Position numbers and translations under genes: made by a program
Shown here: positions 1 to 11,690 of the stretch, one piece after another
Layout of the letters: each line of letters opens with the position of its first letter
How positions within the stretch are numbered: the stretch's first letter is position 1
Source of the DNA: Sipunculus nudus
Taxonomy: Eukaryota > Annelida > Sipuncula > Golfingiida > Sipunculidae
NCBI GenBank assembly: GCA_026874595.1
Contig: CM049313.1
Coordinates: 17,419,508-17,483,507, forward strand
Length of the DNA stretch: 64,000 nucleotides
Direction: 5' to 3'
Notes under the pieces: model-generated
What the model saw: the letters and a program-made list of their open reading frames with translations, nothing else
The model's database searches: none
Told to the model about the DNA's origin: nothing

Positions 1-539
1 CCCCGGCCATAGTGGGCGACCTGAAAATAAGGAAATATACATAAGGAAGCGGAAAAAATTCACTTCACCATACGTCACTAGCTGACATACTTCCTGCAGG
101 ATATTTGACATTAGCTGTCCATTCACTTCTACAAAAATCTAGCAGCTCCTGCTATCGGGTATAAGAAACATGTTTATTTTTTACGAGGTAAAAAAGGAAG
201 AAAAAAATTTAACCCTTTAAGGGAAAGGTGTCACCTATCGGTGGTTTTTGCAGATCTGTTTTGACCTAGACTAACAGAAAGTTTAATTAAAAAGCACCTT
301 TCACTTGTCGGTTGCCCACTAAACATGTATCCAGGTTAGCTCAGAAATAAGGTCTCGTGACAGAGATAAAAAAAAACATGCAGGTAATAAAAAAATAAAT
401 GAAAAAAGTATCTGTGACTCGAAAGAAACATTATGTTATTATAACATAGAGTATTGTCGCAAGGCAGCATGCATGAATTGTTACTGGTGCATCCGCATAA
501 ATCACACTGGTCCCGACAGTTGAGCGTTTTGAGTTTTTA

Positions 540-640
540 ACTAATGAGCCAATACGCTGGAGGTCTGGGGTTCGAATTTAACCGCTGCAGGTTTCAGTCC
601 GTAATGGACCTTCACCGACACAAGAGCAAAGCTTTCTCAT
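540..640 (+). repeat. possible SINE fragment with tRNA-like B box
   Basis: A GGTTCGAATTT motif at about 569-579 resembles a Pol III B box and follows a short tRNA-like stretch. No A box or tail is clear. It may be a decayed SINE head or chance. Confidence 0.25.
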
Positions 641-789
641 ATCGGGCGTGCCCAATACTTGTTGGTGAGAATTTGAGATGACATATTGTTTGATAAGCAC
701 AGTCGGCCCTTCAGGGAGGAATCGGTTGCATTGTAGGTTTAGCTCAGCCACGGTGTTTGGGTTGCAATGCTCGGGTGACGGGCGGGGTT

Positions 790-807
790 GGGGGGGGGGG
801 GGGGGGG
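790..807 (+). repeat. poly-G run
   Basis: Uninterrupted run of 18 G. Similar long G or C runs recur near 3555, 3650, 8240, 8635, 8660, 8687, 28840, 33995, 44290 and 50855. Confidence 0.9.
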
Positions 808-879
808 TCGGTGGTATCATACAAGGACACTCTGAAAGGGACCCAAATTAAGAAATCTAAGTAGTATCAGTAGAGTTAA

Positions 880-1000
880 ATCATATAACAAGTGGCCCAT
901 GGCCATGACGCTCAGCTGAACATGACAAACAGTCAATCCATGTATAAAAAGTGTATTATTAATTAAAGTTATGATCTGGTGAGATATATATGTATATATG

Positions 1001-1049
<49 letters not shown>

Positions 1050-1310
1050 GGTGCTAAAAATCAGGATTTTGATACCTATTCAGGGTGCCCAAATCATGTC
1101 GTTTACCTATAGCTCGACGAGTATAGGTCATAGTGGCTTAATTTATGCTTCCATGAACATTTGCAGAGAACCTCTATGAATGTCATTTTATTCTAGACCA
1201 AATGGATATAATTTGTCCCCCGTCTGTTTGGCCCATATCTCGTATAACATAGATCACAATGACCTAATTTCAGGTTTCCAAGGAGATTTGCACAGGAACT
1301 CCCTGGTTCC
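880..1310 (+). repeat. dispersed repeat related to the 63-kb array
   Basis: The motif CATGACGCTCAGCTGA (904-919) and the motif CTAATTTCAGGTTTCCA (1264-1280) both recur at the right end of the window, near 63,020 and in the 63.2-64 kb tandem units. This is therefore a diverged, single-unit copy of that family, interrupted by a TA tract. No coding potential is visible. Confidence 0.5.
1005..1041. repeat. TA microsatellite
   Basis: Pure TA dinucleotide tract inside a dispersed repeat. The Ile-Tyr reading frame over it is an artefact. Confidence 0.95.
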
Positions 1311-3495
1311 TGCGTTAGGAAATTCTAGGCCTAACTGAATCAATGGCCTAATAGACATCAGTCTTAAGTTGTGTCAAGCGTAAGTTCTCATACCTCTATT
1401 GTATGACATGGAGACATGAACAACATGCCAGGCAGGAAACCAACTCCAGAGTTTCCATCTCCGTTGCCTGCGAATTATAATCTAGGGATATCATGACAGG
1501 CCAGAGTTCCAAACACTGAAGTCCTAGAAAAACAGCAGCTGTGATTAAACACCAAAGGTGTGTACAAGAAATGGTCTGAAGCCCGCTTACACTGATGTAC
1601 ACCACCTGTTGGTACTAGCCAGAACACTCAGACTCTATTGAGGAATGGAGTACGAACACCTGTTGGGGAGAGTGTCCCCTCTGATTCTACAAAACCCCAA
1701 ATGGGAATCCCATACAAATTAAAAGGGGGTATTTGCAAATTACCAAATAACACCTTATAGATGGTGGTAAATCCCTATCACGTCGCGTGAGGATAGACCG
1801 TCCTATGCCTCCCAAGCATGCCTTGCCAAGCTGTAAACAAGAACCGATTGAGGGAACAATTATCTGGTTTTCTTGAGAGTAAATATCAGTATTTCCATAC
1901 ATACTGAACATTAAGTTACAAGTTACATGTCAACTGAGTCAACACAACTGTATTATGCGTAACATGTTGGGGTTGTTGCATGTCCTCCTGCTGAACGACG
2001 AATATCGTAGTCTGAACCACTTTGGACAGATCGGACCACATTTTACAGGGTAAACTCTCCACCTTAGGGACTGTAACGCAAACATAAAAAAAAAACATTA
2101 AATAAGATTTGTTTGCGTTACGGACCTGTAGCTATGTTGGCACCACAAGCTAAGTAAAAAACCGATGTAAATGGAGGAGTTGAGTCAGTAAAGATCGGAA
2201 GAGCATCAAAGAAATGAGGACAAACAAGCTGGAAGAAACGAAAGCGTCTGAGATGAACGAGTAATCACACTCTGGCATGGTACTCTATGCCACTGCAGCG
2301 CAAAATAGAACTCATCCGATCTGATGTTTTTCTGTCAGTAAGCAATTGCATCTTTATATGATTATGAACTTATAACCTGATATTGCTTATTATCCCTTTA
2401 AACCTAACATTGAATATTACTCAGTTTTAATTTGGATTATGAAAGTTCAAATTTACACAAGGGCCTTATTGTGAAATAACCAATGTAACAAACAACAAAC
2501 AATTCTTTAAGGTGTCTTTATAACACAGTGAACATTCACGCTGAATAGTGAAACTTTACATAAGTAAACAAATTCTATATATTAAATACATTATAATCTG
2601 TTACCTCTTCTGTTGATTTTAAGTGTTTAACTTAATTAAGTGCCCCACTGGTCATAATGCTCAGCTTAATCTATATTTAGCAGTGATCCAATTCGTATCT
2701 ACTAATGAGAGTTTAAGGGAACCTGTATACACAACGTCTGAACATCCAAGGTGGAGCGATTACTTGATATGCCTTGACATATATCACACTGACAGTTGCA
2801 GTCTGTCATTCACAAAAAGAAACTTAGTCTTACATTATCTTTTTGCATTTTTCATAATCACGAATAATGATGGGATAATATAGAAGATGAAACTAAGAAA
2901 TACCATTTCAGCTCTAGTCCATCATAATCGGTAAGCTACATATAGATTAAATTTTCTTACCATTCAGAAAAAAACCCCAACCAAACATGTACCTGTTTTG
3001 CTCGCAGAAGAAAGGTAAACATAAATCTGTAGTTTATATTCTCGTAAATGTCACATGATCAATGTTTGGTAAAGCACATTACAAATTGTAGGTAAAATTA
3101 AATATCAAAACAACAATAAGCGAATATAAGTTTAACTACGCTTAGGTAACGCTATCCCTCACATAAACGCTATTTTTTTTTATTTCCTGATTTGAGTAGG
3201 AAGAAAAGATCATTTTGACTCTAGTCAGCATCAGTTGCGATACTTGCAACAAACACTGAGATACCAACCGTGGCATCAATTTGCTGGGTACTGGTCATAA
3301 TACAAACATTTGTGATCAGCATAGGTAAAATAAATAAAAGACAAAAAGAGTTATATTTTTTGGCTTGCACAAGTTATATCAACTTATAGCTTAAAAACAA
3401 AATACCAGACACGTGATCAATACTACCACAGAACTTGGAGCTGACAGCTGCGGCAGTTCCTGCTGTATTCGGTTACCGACATCACATAATATCTG
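1311..3495. other. non-coding stretch, nothing recognised
   Basis: AT-rich sequence with only short frames lacking coding character or convincing splice sites. A TGCCCCACTGGTCATAATGC motif near 2640 resembles the GACCCATGGGTCATGACGC motif near 63,010, so part may be old repeat. I see no gene here. Confidence 0.5.
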
Positions 3496-3539
3496 TTGAC
3501 GTATTCTATATATGGAGTATTTTTCTTAAAAGGCTGGCA

Positions 3540-3752
3540 GGAACGGGGTGGGTGGGGGGGGGGGGGGGGGGGCTCTAGGAGGTCCGGACCCCCCTTTTCC
3601 AGTCGCAACAACTGTAAGGGTTACAGACTAAGTTTTGTGTCCTTGAACCCCCCCCCCCCCTTTTTCCGGTCCTTGGAACCTTTTTTTAAAGGTTTTACAA
3701 TAGTCCTGGCGTGGACCCCTCCTTTCTTTAATCCTGGATCTGCCAGTGTGAG
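3540..3752 (-). mobile_element. remnant of a CAGTGGCGGATCC-type element
   Basis: The right end reads, on the minus strand, CACTGGCAGATCCAGGATTA, close to the CAGTGGCGGATCCAGG start of the element at 44,146. Both copies continue into G-rich runs and a conserved GGTCTGGACCCCC-like motif. CAGTGGCGG ends are reminiscent of hAT termini, which is only suggestive. No transposase is present. Confidence 0.5.
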
Positions 3753-5030
3753 GGTATAAGAAAGTACAACTGTAGGTGCATATACCACTACTGATCATAA
3801 ATGATACATCATTGAAAAGATTATTTTGCTGGATACAAGTCTTGCATATGAAGTTGTATGTAGTAAATTTATATAACCACTCCTTTGTCGTTTTTCCTAG
3901 GGGTGGGTGTAACTATAAAAATGTATAACTTAAGCAGTATATACCCAGGGGTCATAAATCGGATATCATACTGAAGCGTATGGTTTTAGCTATCATTTGA
4001 GACCAAATTTGACTGGATACGTTTTGCAAATTGAGTAGTATGGGCCTTATAACCACTCTGAAGTCGATGTCCTTGAAATGAAAAAAATATATACGTCATC
4101 CGACCTAAAACATCCATTTATTCAATGAAAGCTACCATTTTCATACTGCTATCAGGCATTTTTATTACCTTCACATGTATACCTTTCAAGCACACATGGT
4201 GAAAATTTGTCACCAAAATGGTACCGATGATCCAATTTTTGGGGTCTGGCTGAAGTACTATTAGGATTGATAGATGTGTCTATACAGGACATTTCAATTA
4301 ATTTTCCCGGTTATTTGGAAGCAGTTGGTTAATGTTCCATTTCTTATTCAATAACTCTTTATCTTTGGTTCAGGTTAAATTTTTGCCAATCAATGAATAA
4401 AAATACTATAGGAATTTCTCCAGTAAGGAAAGTTTATTTACCAGGAGATTGGCATGCAGGTAGCAGGTTGAAAAGATTCTATAAAAAATATAAGAAACGG
4501 GATACAGTTGACTGAGGACTTAGCAATGGTCATTTTTTAAACAGGACCAACATTATCTGTCCAATGAATATTCGATTCGGGTGACAACTTCCATCACTGA
4601 AAGCGTTATAAGACCGCTAACGGCCTTGCATGTGAATGATATCTTAATTGCTTTGAGCAGATTTTGCCTTAAGGAGGTAACCATTCTTAACACACAGTGG
4701 AAGGCTATGCATTTTATAACACCTCCAGCGCTTTTCATCACACAACTCTGACTTTACGTATAACTGAGGTAGTCACAAGTTATATTTTTTTTATCATTGA
4801 CCCACAAGAATGTCTTTAAATATGCATGCCAATTGATTTTTTTTTAATCTCTTGCTATATCTTTATATTAATTTAATTAATCTTGATGGGCTATAGAAAT
4901 ATATTTAATCAAACGTTAACCTGAAAGCTCTATGTAATAATCATGAGTAGTATAACAGGTCTTTACATGATGTATATCGTATAAACACACAAATATGCTT
5001 TTTAAGCTTCATGTTATATATATATATATG
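3753..5030. other. non-coding stretch with a weak internal duplication
   Basis: Two related segments (about 3825-3920 and 4010-4080) share phrases such as GACTGGATAC / GCTGGATAC and TTATAACCACTC. They look like decayed repeats. No gene is visible up to the TA tract. Confidence 0.35.
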
Positions 5031-5033
5031 AAT

Positions 5034-5096
<63 letters not shown>
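5034..5096. repeat. TA microsatellite
   Basis: Long TA tract, preceded by a shorter one and followed by ATACAGTGGAG. A CACTGTA motif also borders the TA tract at 50,007 in the opposite sense, which hints that some TA tracts are parts of dispersed elements. Confidence 0.95.
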
Positions 5097-5102
<6 letters not shown>

Positions 5103-5639
5103 CAGTGGAGAGGTAAGAATTTTTTTTTTAATTATGTCTCGACAAAAAGTGAAAATAAAAAAAATGATTGTTGCTTAATTTAGTAATTTAACTTATTCTT
5201 AAGATATGTCTTTTTTTTTAATGCGAGGTTACATATGTTAACTATTGTAAATGTAATATCAGTGTACAAATCATTATGTAGTGCTTGGCGCCGCTGCCAA
5301 ATTAAGTCAAACTTTTCGCGATTGATGTAGTCGGGATTGCAGTGTCATAAAGCTCAAGTGAACAGACTTGGCATAGCTGTGTTTGAATTCAGTAAAAACA
5401 CGTTTTCTATAAAGATGTAACTAAAACATACATAGTGGACCTGGATGGGTTATATCTCTGATAATGTACGATGTTTCACTGCGTGGAAATCGAATATTTT
5501 TATCATTTTGACATTTTGATTTTTGCATGGTCACTTAAGGCTTTCTTAGTTTTATCGTTCTAATTGGAAAATATTGGCTACCATGATAAACTACCAAAAA
5601 ACCTATGTAGTGTATATCCAATTACTGGTTAAGGATACG

Positions 5640-6258
5640 TTAGAAGTAGAAGTTGGTCGCCACAAGAAAATAGCCCTGGAAGAGAGATGTTGTAAATTTT
5701 GTCTAAAACATGGAGAATTTTAAATTGAAAATGAGTACCATTTTGTCATTAAATGTCCTTTATATATTTCATTAAGAGGAAAATATCTGTCGGTATTTGA
5801 AGATAGGTCTTTCATATCATTAATGTCCACTACAAATGACGTCACAATTAACAAGCTTTCAGCATCTGTATATTTTGGATTTGTTAAAAGAGAGTCATTT
5901 CTAAATGATTCTTTGATCTAGTAAGTGAACAATTTTCGAAGTCTTATGTTTTATGTTGTTATGAAATTCATTCTATGTTATTACCATAGACTTTAATCAT
6001 TTATGTGAAACACAAATAGTTACCTTATAATATAACAATATGTAATTTTTCAGTTTATAAAAAGGTTATTTCTGGCAATTTCTTATAGATGATAACTGTG
6101 TAGTGTTGAAAACTATATACATTTATTTGGTTATTAATTTATTATTTAGTCTTATCGTTTATTATTTTTTTCACGTGACCATATATTATGAATTTTGCAT
6201 GGGCATGATCTATGGGCCTGAGGCCTTCATTTCCAGAATAAAGATATTCATTCATTCA
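5640..6258 (+). mobile_element. 5'-truncated LINE: reverse-transcriptase C-terminus and 3' tail
   Basis: A single frame from 5640 to the TAG at 5919-5921 reads as the C-terminal end of a non-LTR retrotransposon polyprotein: a VGRHKKIALEERCC stretch, then a Cys-x2-Cys ... His-x4-Cys cluster (CCKFC, later YHFVIKCPLY), then INKLSASVYFGF. This order is characteristic of the region after the reverse transcriptase in invertebrate LINEs. One in-frame TAA lies between the Cys pair and the His, so the copy is dead. The 3' end is marked by AATAAAG at 6237 and an ATTC repeat tail (6247-6258). No reverse-transcriptase catalytic domain remains. The LINE clade is not assigned. Confidence 0.75.
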
Positions 6259-6878
6259 ACTAGTTAAGGACTACTTATTCTTAGATATGGTTGAAGGGTG
6301 TTACATTTTAAACAGATAACCGATTTTCTCTAAATACATTAAGTGTTTTTTTTGTACAAAATGAAATCAATGTAATTTAAAGCTGCCGCGATGTTGACCT
6401 AATAGAGCAGACTGACAGCGGGATTCAGTCAAGTTCTAACATGGCTGCAGGCTCTCATTTTATTCTTTATTAAATGCCGCTATAAGACAAAATAATATCC
6501 TCTGGTCATCTACATACTGCAAAACAACAGTGTGTGTATATTATATGGGATGGCATGTCACCGCTGTAATAAACTCAGTTGGGCAGGACAAGCAAACATA
6601 TATATACCAGAAGCCAATTATCTAATGACAGTCTCATTAACGGCGATAACTAGCGTGGAAACGAAGACCAAAATTTAGATTGGCCAGGTCTTGGTGGGAA
6701 ACAAGGTCGAGGACAACAAGGGAACCTTGAACATCGGAAAATATACGTTTAACCACTATTCACAAAACAGCTTGCTAGAATTTTTAAACTAATTTCTGCC
6801 GGCGCTTTAAATGGATTTCCCCCAAGTCCTTTTTCGGATTATTAATTTTATCTATATTAGGCCATACAAAATTACGAT

Positions 6879-7190
6879 GGCTCGTATAGGACATGCACAA
6901 AATTATTTTTATCTCGTTCCCACGAGATAGTATCTCGTTCCCACGCGTTAGTATCTCGTGGCCACGCGATAATTATCTCGTTCCCACGCGTTAGTATCTA
7001 GTGGCCACGCGATAATTATCTCGTTCCCACGCGTTAGTATCACGTGGCCACGCGATAATTATCTCGTTCCCATGCGTTAGTTTCTCGTGGCCACGCGATA
7101 ATTATCTCGTTCTCACGCGTTAGTATCTCGTGGCCACGCGATAATTATCTCGTTCCCACGCGATAATTATCGCGTGGGAACGAGATACAT
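6879..7190 (+). repeat. 43-bp palindromic minisatellite, array A with conserved leader
   Basis: A leader (GGCTCGTATAGGACATGCAC..., 6879-6910) precedes about six 43-bp units. Each unit holds two self-complementary modules of the type ATCTCGTTCCCACGAGAT and ATCTCGTGGCCACGCGAT, separated by TAGT or AATT. Arms vary among TCTCGT, TCGCGT and AACGCGT. Confidence 0.9.
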
Positions 7191-7393
7191 GTAGATAGAT
7201 AATACAGTAAGACCTACATCTTCAATCCTTGAGGCATGCTTCTATACACCGGAAAATATACGTTTAACCAAGATTCACAAAAACGGCTTGCTAGAATTTT
7301 TAAACTAATTTCTGCCGGCGCTTTAAATGGATTTCCCCCAAGTCCTTTTTCGGATTATTAATTTTATCTATATTAGGCCATACAAAATTACGA

Positions 7394-7724
7394 TGGCTCG
7401 TATAGGACATGCACAAAATTATTTTTATCTCGTTCCCACGAGATAGTATCTCGTTCCCACGCGTTAGTATCTCGTGGCCACGCGATAATTATCTCGTTCC
7501 CACGCGTTAGTATCTCGTGGCCACGCGATAATTATCTCGTTCCCACGCGTTAGTATCACGTGGCCACGCGATAATTATCTCGTTCCCACGCGTTAGTATC
7601 TCGTGGCCACGCGATAATTATCTCGTTCCCACGCGTTAGTATCTCGTGGCCACGCGATTATTATCTCGTTCCCACGCGATACTATCGCGTGGACACGCGA
7701 TAATTATCGCGTGGGAACGAGATA
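7394..7724 (+). repeat. 43-bp palindromic minisatellite, array B
   Basis: Second copy of the leader-plus-array structure, with about one more 43-bp unit than array A and a few private base changes such as TATCGCGTGGACACGCGATA near its right end. Confidence 0.9.
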
Positions 7725-8033
7725 AATGTAGATAGATAATACAGTAAGACCTACATCTTAAATCCTTGAGGCATGCTTCTATACACTGGATGAAGACTAT
7801 GGTCAATTATTTGCATGAATTTAGAATGGAATTAATATGCTGAGATCTGGAATGATACAACGGGCACTCGTACAACACTCGTGGGCCATGTTTGTCTGGA
7901 GAATGTGTGAGCGGGGAAGGGGGGGGGGGGGCTAGTTCCGGTAAAATATTTTTCATAATAAATGTTCACAATATAAATTACCATTGGCGGCGAAACCTAA
8001 TTTACATTGGGGGCCCAATATTATACCCAAATA

Positions 8034-8089
<56 letters not shown>

Positions 8090-8178
8090 CTAGTATATAT
8101 ATTACATATATATTATATATACATATATATTATATATATTTTATTATTTATTTTTATATATATATATATTTATATATT
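8034..8178. repeat. TA microsatellite and AT-rich extension
   Basis: Pure TA from about 8034 to 8090, then interrupted TATA-like repeats. Open frames here are simple-sequence artefacts. Confidence 0.9.
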
Positions 8179-8503
8179 TATAAATAAGGGCCGTAGCCTG
8201 ACACAAATGGCAGGGGGGATTTGATGGGGTAGTCCCCGACGGGGGGGGGGGGGGGTGGTGGTTGGGAGGGGGTCTCACCCTCTCAAGGTGTTGAAAATTT
8301 TGAAAAACTGTATGGGTACTACTGCATTCTGGTGCATTTTATTGGTCAATGCTTTTTAAGTGAAACAGTACCTCATTGTAGGGAGATTATTTGTTATTTG
8401 TCTGGCAATGGATTCATTTTCACACAGAATATCAACTTTTTTCACCGCATATCCCGGAGTCTGCGGCCCTGTATATATGGTACTCCAAGTACTGAGCAGA
8501 AGA

Positions 8504-8505
<2 letters not shown>

Positions 8506-8560
<55 letters not shown>
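8506..8560. repeat. TA microsatellite
   Basis: Pure TA tract followed by a short TG run, inside the GGCGGCGAAACC element. Confidence 0.95.
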
Positions 8561-8568
<8 letters not shown>

Positions 8569-8630
8569 AGGGTGCAAATACCCAATAATAATAGAGTGGA
8601 TATTTTTATACCCATCATTATGTTGGCTCA

Positions 8631-8700
8631 GCCCCCCCCCCCCCCCGAAAAAAATTATGGGGGGGGGGGGGCTCGGCCCCCGCGCCCCCCCCCCCCACCA
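8631..8700. repeat. paired C and G homopolymers able to form a hairpin
   Basis: Runs of C, then G, then C (each more than ten bases) follow one another within 70 bases, separated by short spacers. The central G run can pair with either C run, and the runs could alternatively form quadruplex or i-motif structures. They lie at the end of the GGCGGCGAAACC element. Confidence 0.8.
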
Positions 8701-9084
8701 ACGGTTTCGCCGCCTATGAATACATAACTGAAGATTTATTGTAGAAAGAAAAATGTGAAGGGGAAGAATGAGCAAATTTCTCATAAAAAGGTCTTCTTAA
8801 CCCCTCCCCCCAGTCATAATGAAGTGGCATGGCTGAGACCTTTTGTTGTAAGCTTCTCCCTTGAGACATAACACAAACCGATATGTTGTTTTCCCTGTTC
8901 GGTATACCCAATTTAAATAACCCCAACCCTAGTCCGAAAAAATAAGATTTCTGGGAAGGTAAATACAATTAAGTGTTTCAGCTTAATTCATGTTTGGTAA
9001 ACAAGGGTTTATTTCACCCTTACCCTAAAACAAACTCAATACAATTTTCCATGAACAAATAAAAATGGGCTAGTTGAACCAACG

Positions 9085-9116
9085 CAATGAAATGGTGAAC
9101 CAACGCAATGAAAACT
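9085..9116. repeat. short direct duplication
   Basis: GGTGAACCAACGCAATGAAA and a near copy stand back to back; a small local duplication. Confidence 0.6.
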
Positions 9117-9261
9117 GCTGAAATTTACCTCAAAGAATTCGGCGCAAACACACATACAACGAAACACATACAAAAAATTTAAGCTGCATCGACGCTCGAT
9201 ATAAAACAGACCACAGACATTCTTGTCCAAATGAGGGTTTGAGCTATAGCATGGCATACTA

Positions 9262-9418
9262 ACGCGTGGCCACGAGATACTAACGCGTGGGAACGAGATA
9301 ATTATCGCGTGGGAACGAGATACTATCTCGTGGGAACGAGATAATTATCGCGTGGCCACGAGATACTATCGCGTGGGAACGAGATAAAAAATAATTTTGT
9401 GCATGTCCTATACGAGCC
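9262..9418 (-). repeat. 43-bp palindromic minisatellite, array C (reverse orientation)
   Basis: Same modules as arrays A and B but inverted. It ends on the right with the reversed leader (GTGCATGTCCTATACGAGCC). It is short, with about three units. Leader and array together in a third place and the opposite orientation show that they move as one unit. Confidence 0.85.
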
Positions 9419-9419
9419 A

Positions 9420-9552
9420 CTTTACAAAATAAATGATTCTTCTATGAATTCAGTTGTTCGGAAATCCTATTTTCCTGTAAATGAAGACAAGTTCCTCGGT
9501 AATGTTGCTCATTGGTACAAAAAGGGACAAAGTCCTCAAACAATTCTTGAAG
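9420..9552 (+). CDS. possible exon of unknown gene
   Basis: An open frame with coding-like composition (SYFPVNEDKFLGNVAHWYKK within it) ends in a plausible donor, GAAG followed by GTATGG, at 9553. No acceptor is clear because array C abuts its left side. I do not recognise the protein, which could be host or transposon-derived. Confidence 0.25.
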
Positions 9553-9581
9553 GTATGGAGGTATACTTTATTTTGTGTTGA

Positions 9582-11460
9582 TCACATGCAGTATTAAACA
9601 CAATTGCCATTTTCTGTTTGTTTTACGAAGTGTTCTTATTTGTGTGTGTGGCTTTATTGATAATTAAGGCTTCGGATAAAATAACCTCCGCCTAGGGACG
9701 GGTTTTATGTATTTGACGGCGATGAACTTTTCAGGATGGCTTGGAAATGACACAAGGAACAATTGATTACATTTGAGGGGTGATCCGGATCACCATCCGG
9801 TTCAAGGAATTTTTTATAGGAAAAATGATACATTTTTGACAATACCATAACGGGGTTATGAGCTGCCATTGGCGAGGTCTGCTCTCTCTGACTGCAAATT
9901 TCCAGTTCGTCCATAAAAATAAAAACACATATATCGACTAAATGCTAAATGACACAATATTATGTTGAAACATGAAATCAACACTTTTGTGGTAATCGGT
10001 GCACTGTCATTGGTCGTCTCGGTAGAGGAGACAGACTGAGCTGTGTCGACCTTTAAGCAATGGCAAAAAATGACTCGGCGCCTGGTGCGAGTTATATCAG
10101 TTTAAGTCATCGGTAACAGGACGGAAAATTAGTTCTATATCCACACGGAATCACCGTTATCTTACGTAAAAAATGCCGTATGCCACACGGTCATGAATAC
10201 TCATTATAAAAAAAACAGCGGATATATTTGGGAAGATGTAACTTGGCACCATGAACATTATGAAATGAACTTGCAGACCTGGCGAGGGTTGAAGCCCAAC
10301 AGTCCTACACAAATAACACTTTAACCCACGCACTCACTGAGAGAGATTCAGTGGTCGCATTTATTGACTGTGATATGGTAAAAAGGTGGCTTTATCCATA
10401 CACATCTCTGAAGAAAGAGAAAGATTTGAAAAAAAATTAGGTCCATGTCCAGTAGGTTGCATTGTCTACAGAATGAGGATGAAAATAAACCAAATGATAA
10501 GCGTGATATGCTATGACTTAGTCCTTTGGAATTACAGGTTTTGTTGCGCGTAGCTAGAAATAACCAACAAGTTGATACATTTCGTGAAGACATTCAAGGA
10601 AACCACTGAGGTTGGTACCGAAGTGTGAACATTTTGCTTTGAGTCGTTGGCGGATTCAAACCGGGACTTTGTTTTCCAAGACACAAGAAGTGGCGCACAT
10701 AAGCTACGCTCAACTACTAAAAGAAGTAATCCTGTTCCAGTTCAGTGTGTACCAGAATTCCCGTTTTCTTTTTTGATGGCTTTACCGCAATGTTGAGTTA
10801 CTAGTGACCTTAATGTGATGAAACTTCATTTCTTCGGCCCTAGAGAGGTGCACTGTCGCTGGAAGACAAACGAGCATTTGGTACCACGTAATTCGTATTC
10901 CATGTGGATGAGTCTTGTAAGTTATTGACAAAACAAATATGTCCCAAGCGAATTCCCCCAAATGCGCTTTCTTACAGAACAGCCACTCCCGAGAGTGAAG
11001 AAAGGAGTAAACCAAGCACATACCATACTGATCACAGTGCACACAGACCCGAGGCGACACAAGGCACACTTTTCATTAAAATTTTTCATTCAGACGGAGT
11101 TTGTACATGGAAGCATTGGATAGACTTGTCGTTACAGGAGCATTGTTATAAAGCAAAAACGAGTGGATATCGTGCCTGTATATTGCACAAAAAACTGGGA
11201 ACGTTGGTTACAAATGCAAATTACGATCCGTTAAAATAAATTCTGAGATTTTCGGAGATATATGCTGCTGGTGTTTAGTGTCATAAATAAAGAAAGGAGA
11301 TGGCAGCCCGTGTGTTATAACCAAGGCGGTTATTCCGGGAAGAGGGGGTGGCGAATTATATGTTATAGCAAGGTTTGACTAGCCCAGGGTAACATCTGAG
11401 ATAGTTTCACCAATTTTCTTTGATCAATGCTCTCGCTAAGCTCTCAATATTCCTCACTCT
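9582..11460. other. non-coding stretch with possible SINE traces
   Basis: No gene recognised. Around 10,640-10,705 the minus strand carries a GGTTTGAATCC B-box-like motif and an upstream GTAGCTTATG stretch, possibly a tRNA-derived SINE fragment. The 111-residue frame at 10,904-11,239 matches nothing I know. Confidence 0.35.
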
Positions 11461-11469
11461 ACCAAACCA

Positions 11470-11690
11470 GCATGCCGGGTTTTGCCTCCTCCAGGCGGGT
11501 ATAAGTCCATCCTTTTCGTGTTTTTGTGTGTTTTTTTCACAGTATAACTCTTGCGTAATGCCATGACATATTTAGGGCATTTTGAGAATGGGATAATGAA
11601 GAATCGATTGGATTTTGGTGTTGTACCGGAAATTGAACCGGATCAGGTCATCAGAGATTAATCACAAATGTACAGTCAATGATGCACGAA
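11470..11690 (+). repeat. dispersed repeat family R1, copy 1
   Basis: Shares order and wording with three other segments (13,920-14,115 and 40,050-40,240 inverted; 24,575-24,765 direct): a GCCTCC/GGCGGGTAT block, a TGTGTG-rich middle, then GAATCGATTGGATTTTGGTGT and a GATCCGG-like end. Non-coding, mobile class unknown. Confidence 0.6.

Larger units (their letters stand above)
6735..7787 (+). repeat. tandem duplication of a ~515-bp block containing a palindromic array
   Basis: The segment starting CGGAAAATATACGTTTAACC at 6735 starts again at 7250, and the flank CAGTAAGACCTACATCTT recurs at 7207 and 7744. The two blocks are nearly identical outside the minisatellite, so the duplication is recent. 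The second is slightly longer because its array holds more units. Confidence 0.9.
7983..8717. mobile_element. candidate non-autonomous element with GGCGGCGAAACC inverted ends
   Basis: GGCGGCGAAACC at about 7986-7997 faces its exact reverse complement GGTTTCGCCGCC at about 8702-8713. Between them lie two TA tracts and several G or C homopolymers, with no protein-coding sequence. The inverted ends plus lack of genes suggest a MITE-like DNA element. Two independent insertions of one family in opposite orientation is an alternative. Confidence 0.5.

Noticed and set aside
4995-5183. Ile-Tyr repeat proteins over TA tracts (also 979, 7892, 8332, 33,571, 49,851)
   Set aside because: Translations of TA microsatellites.
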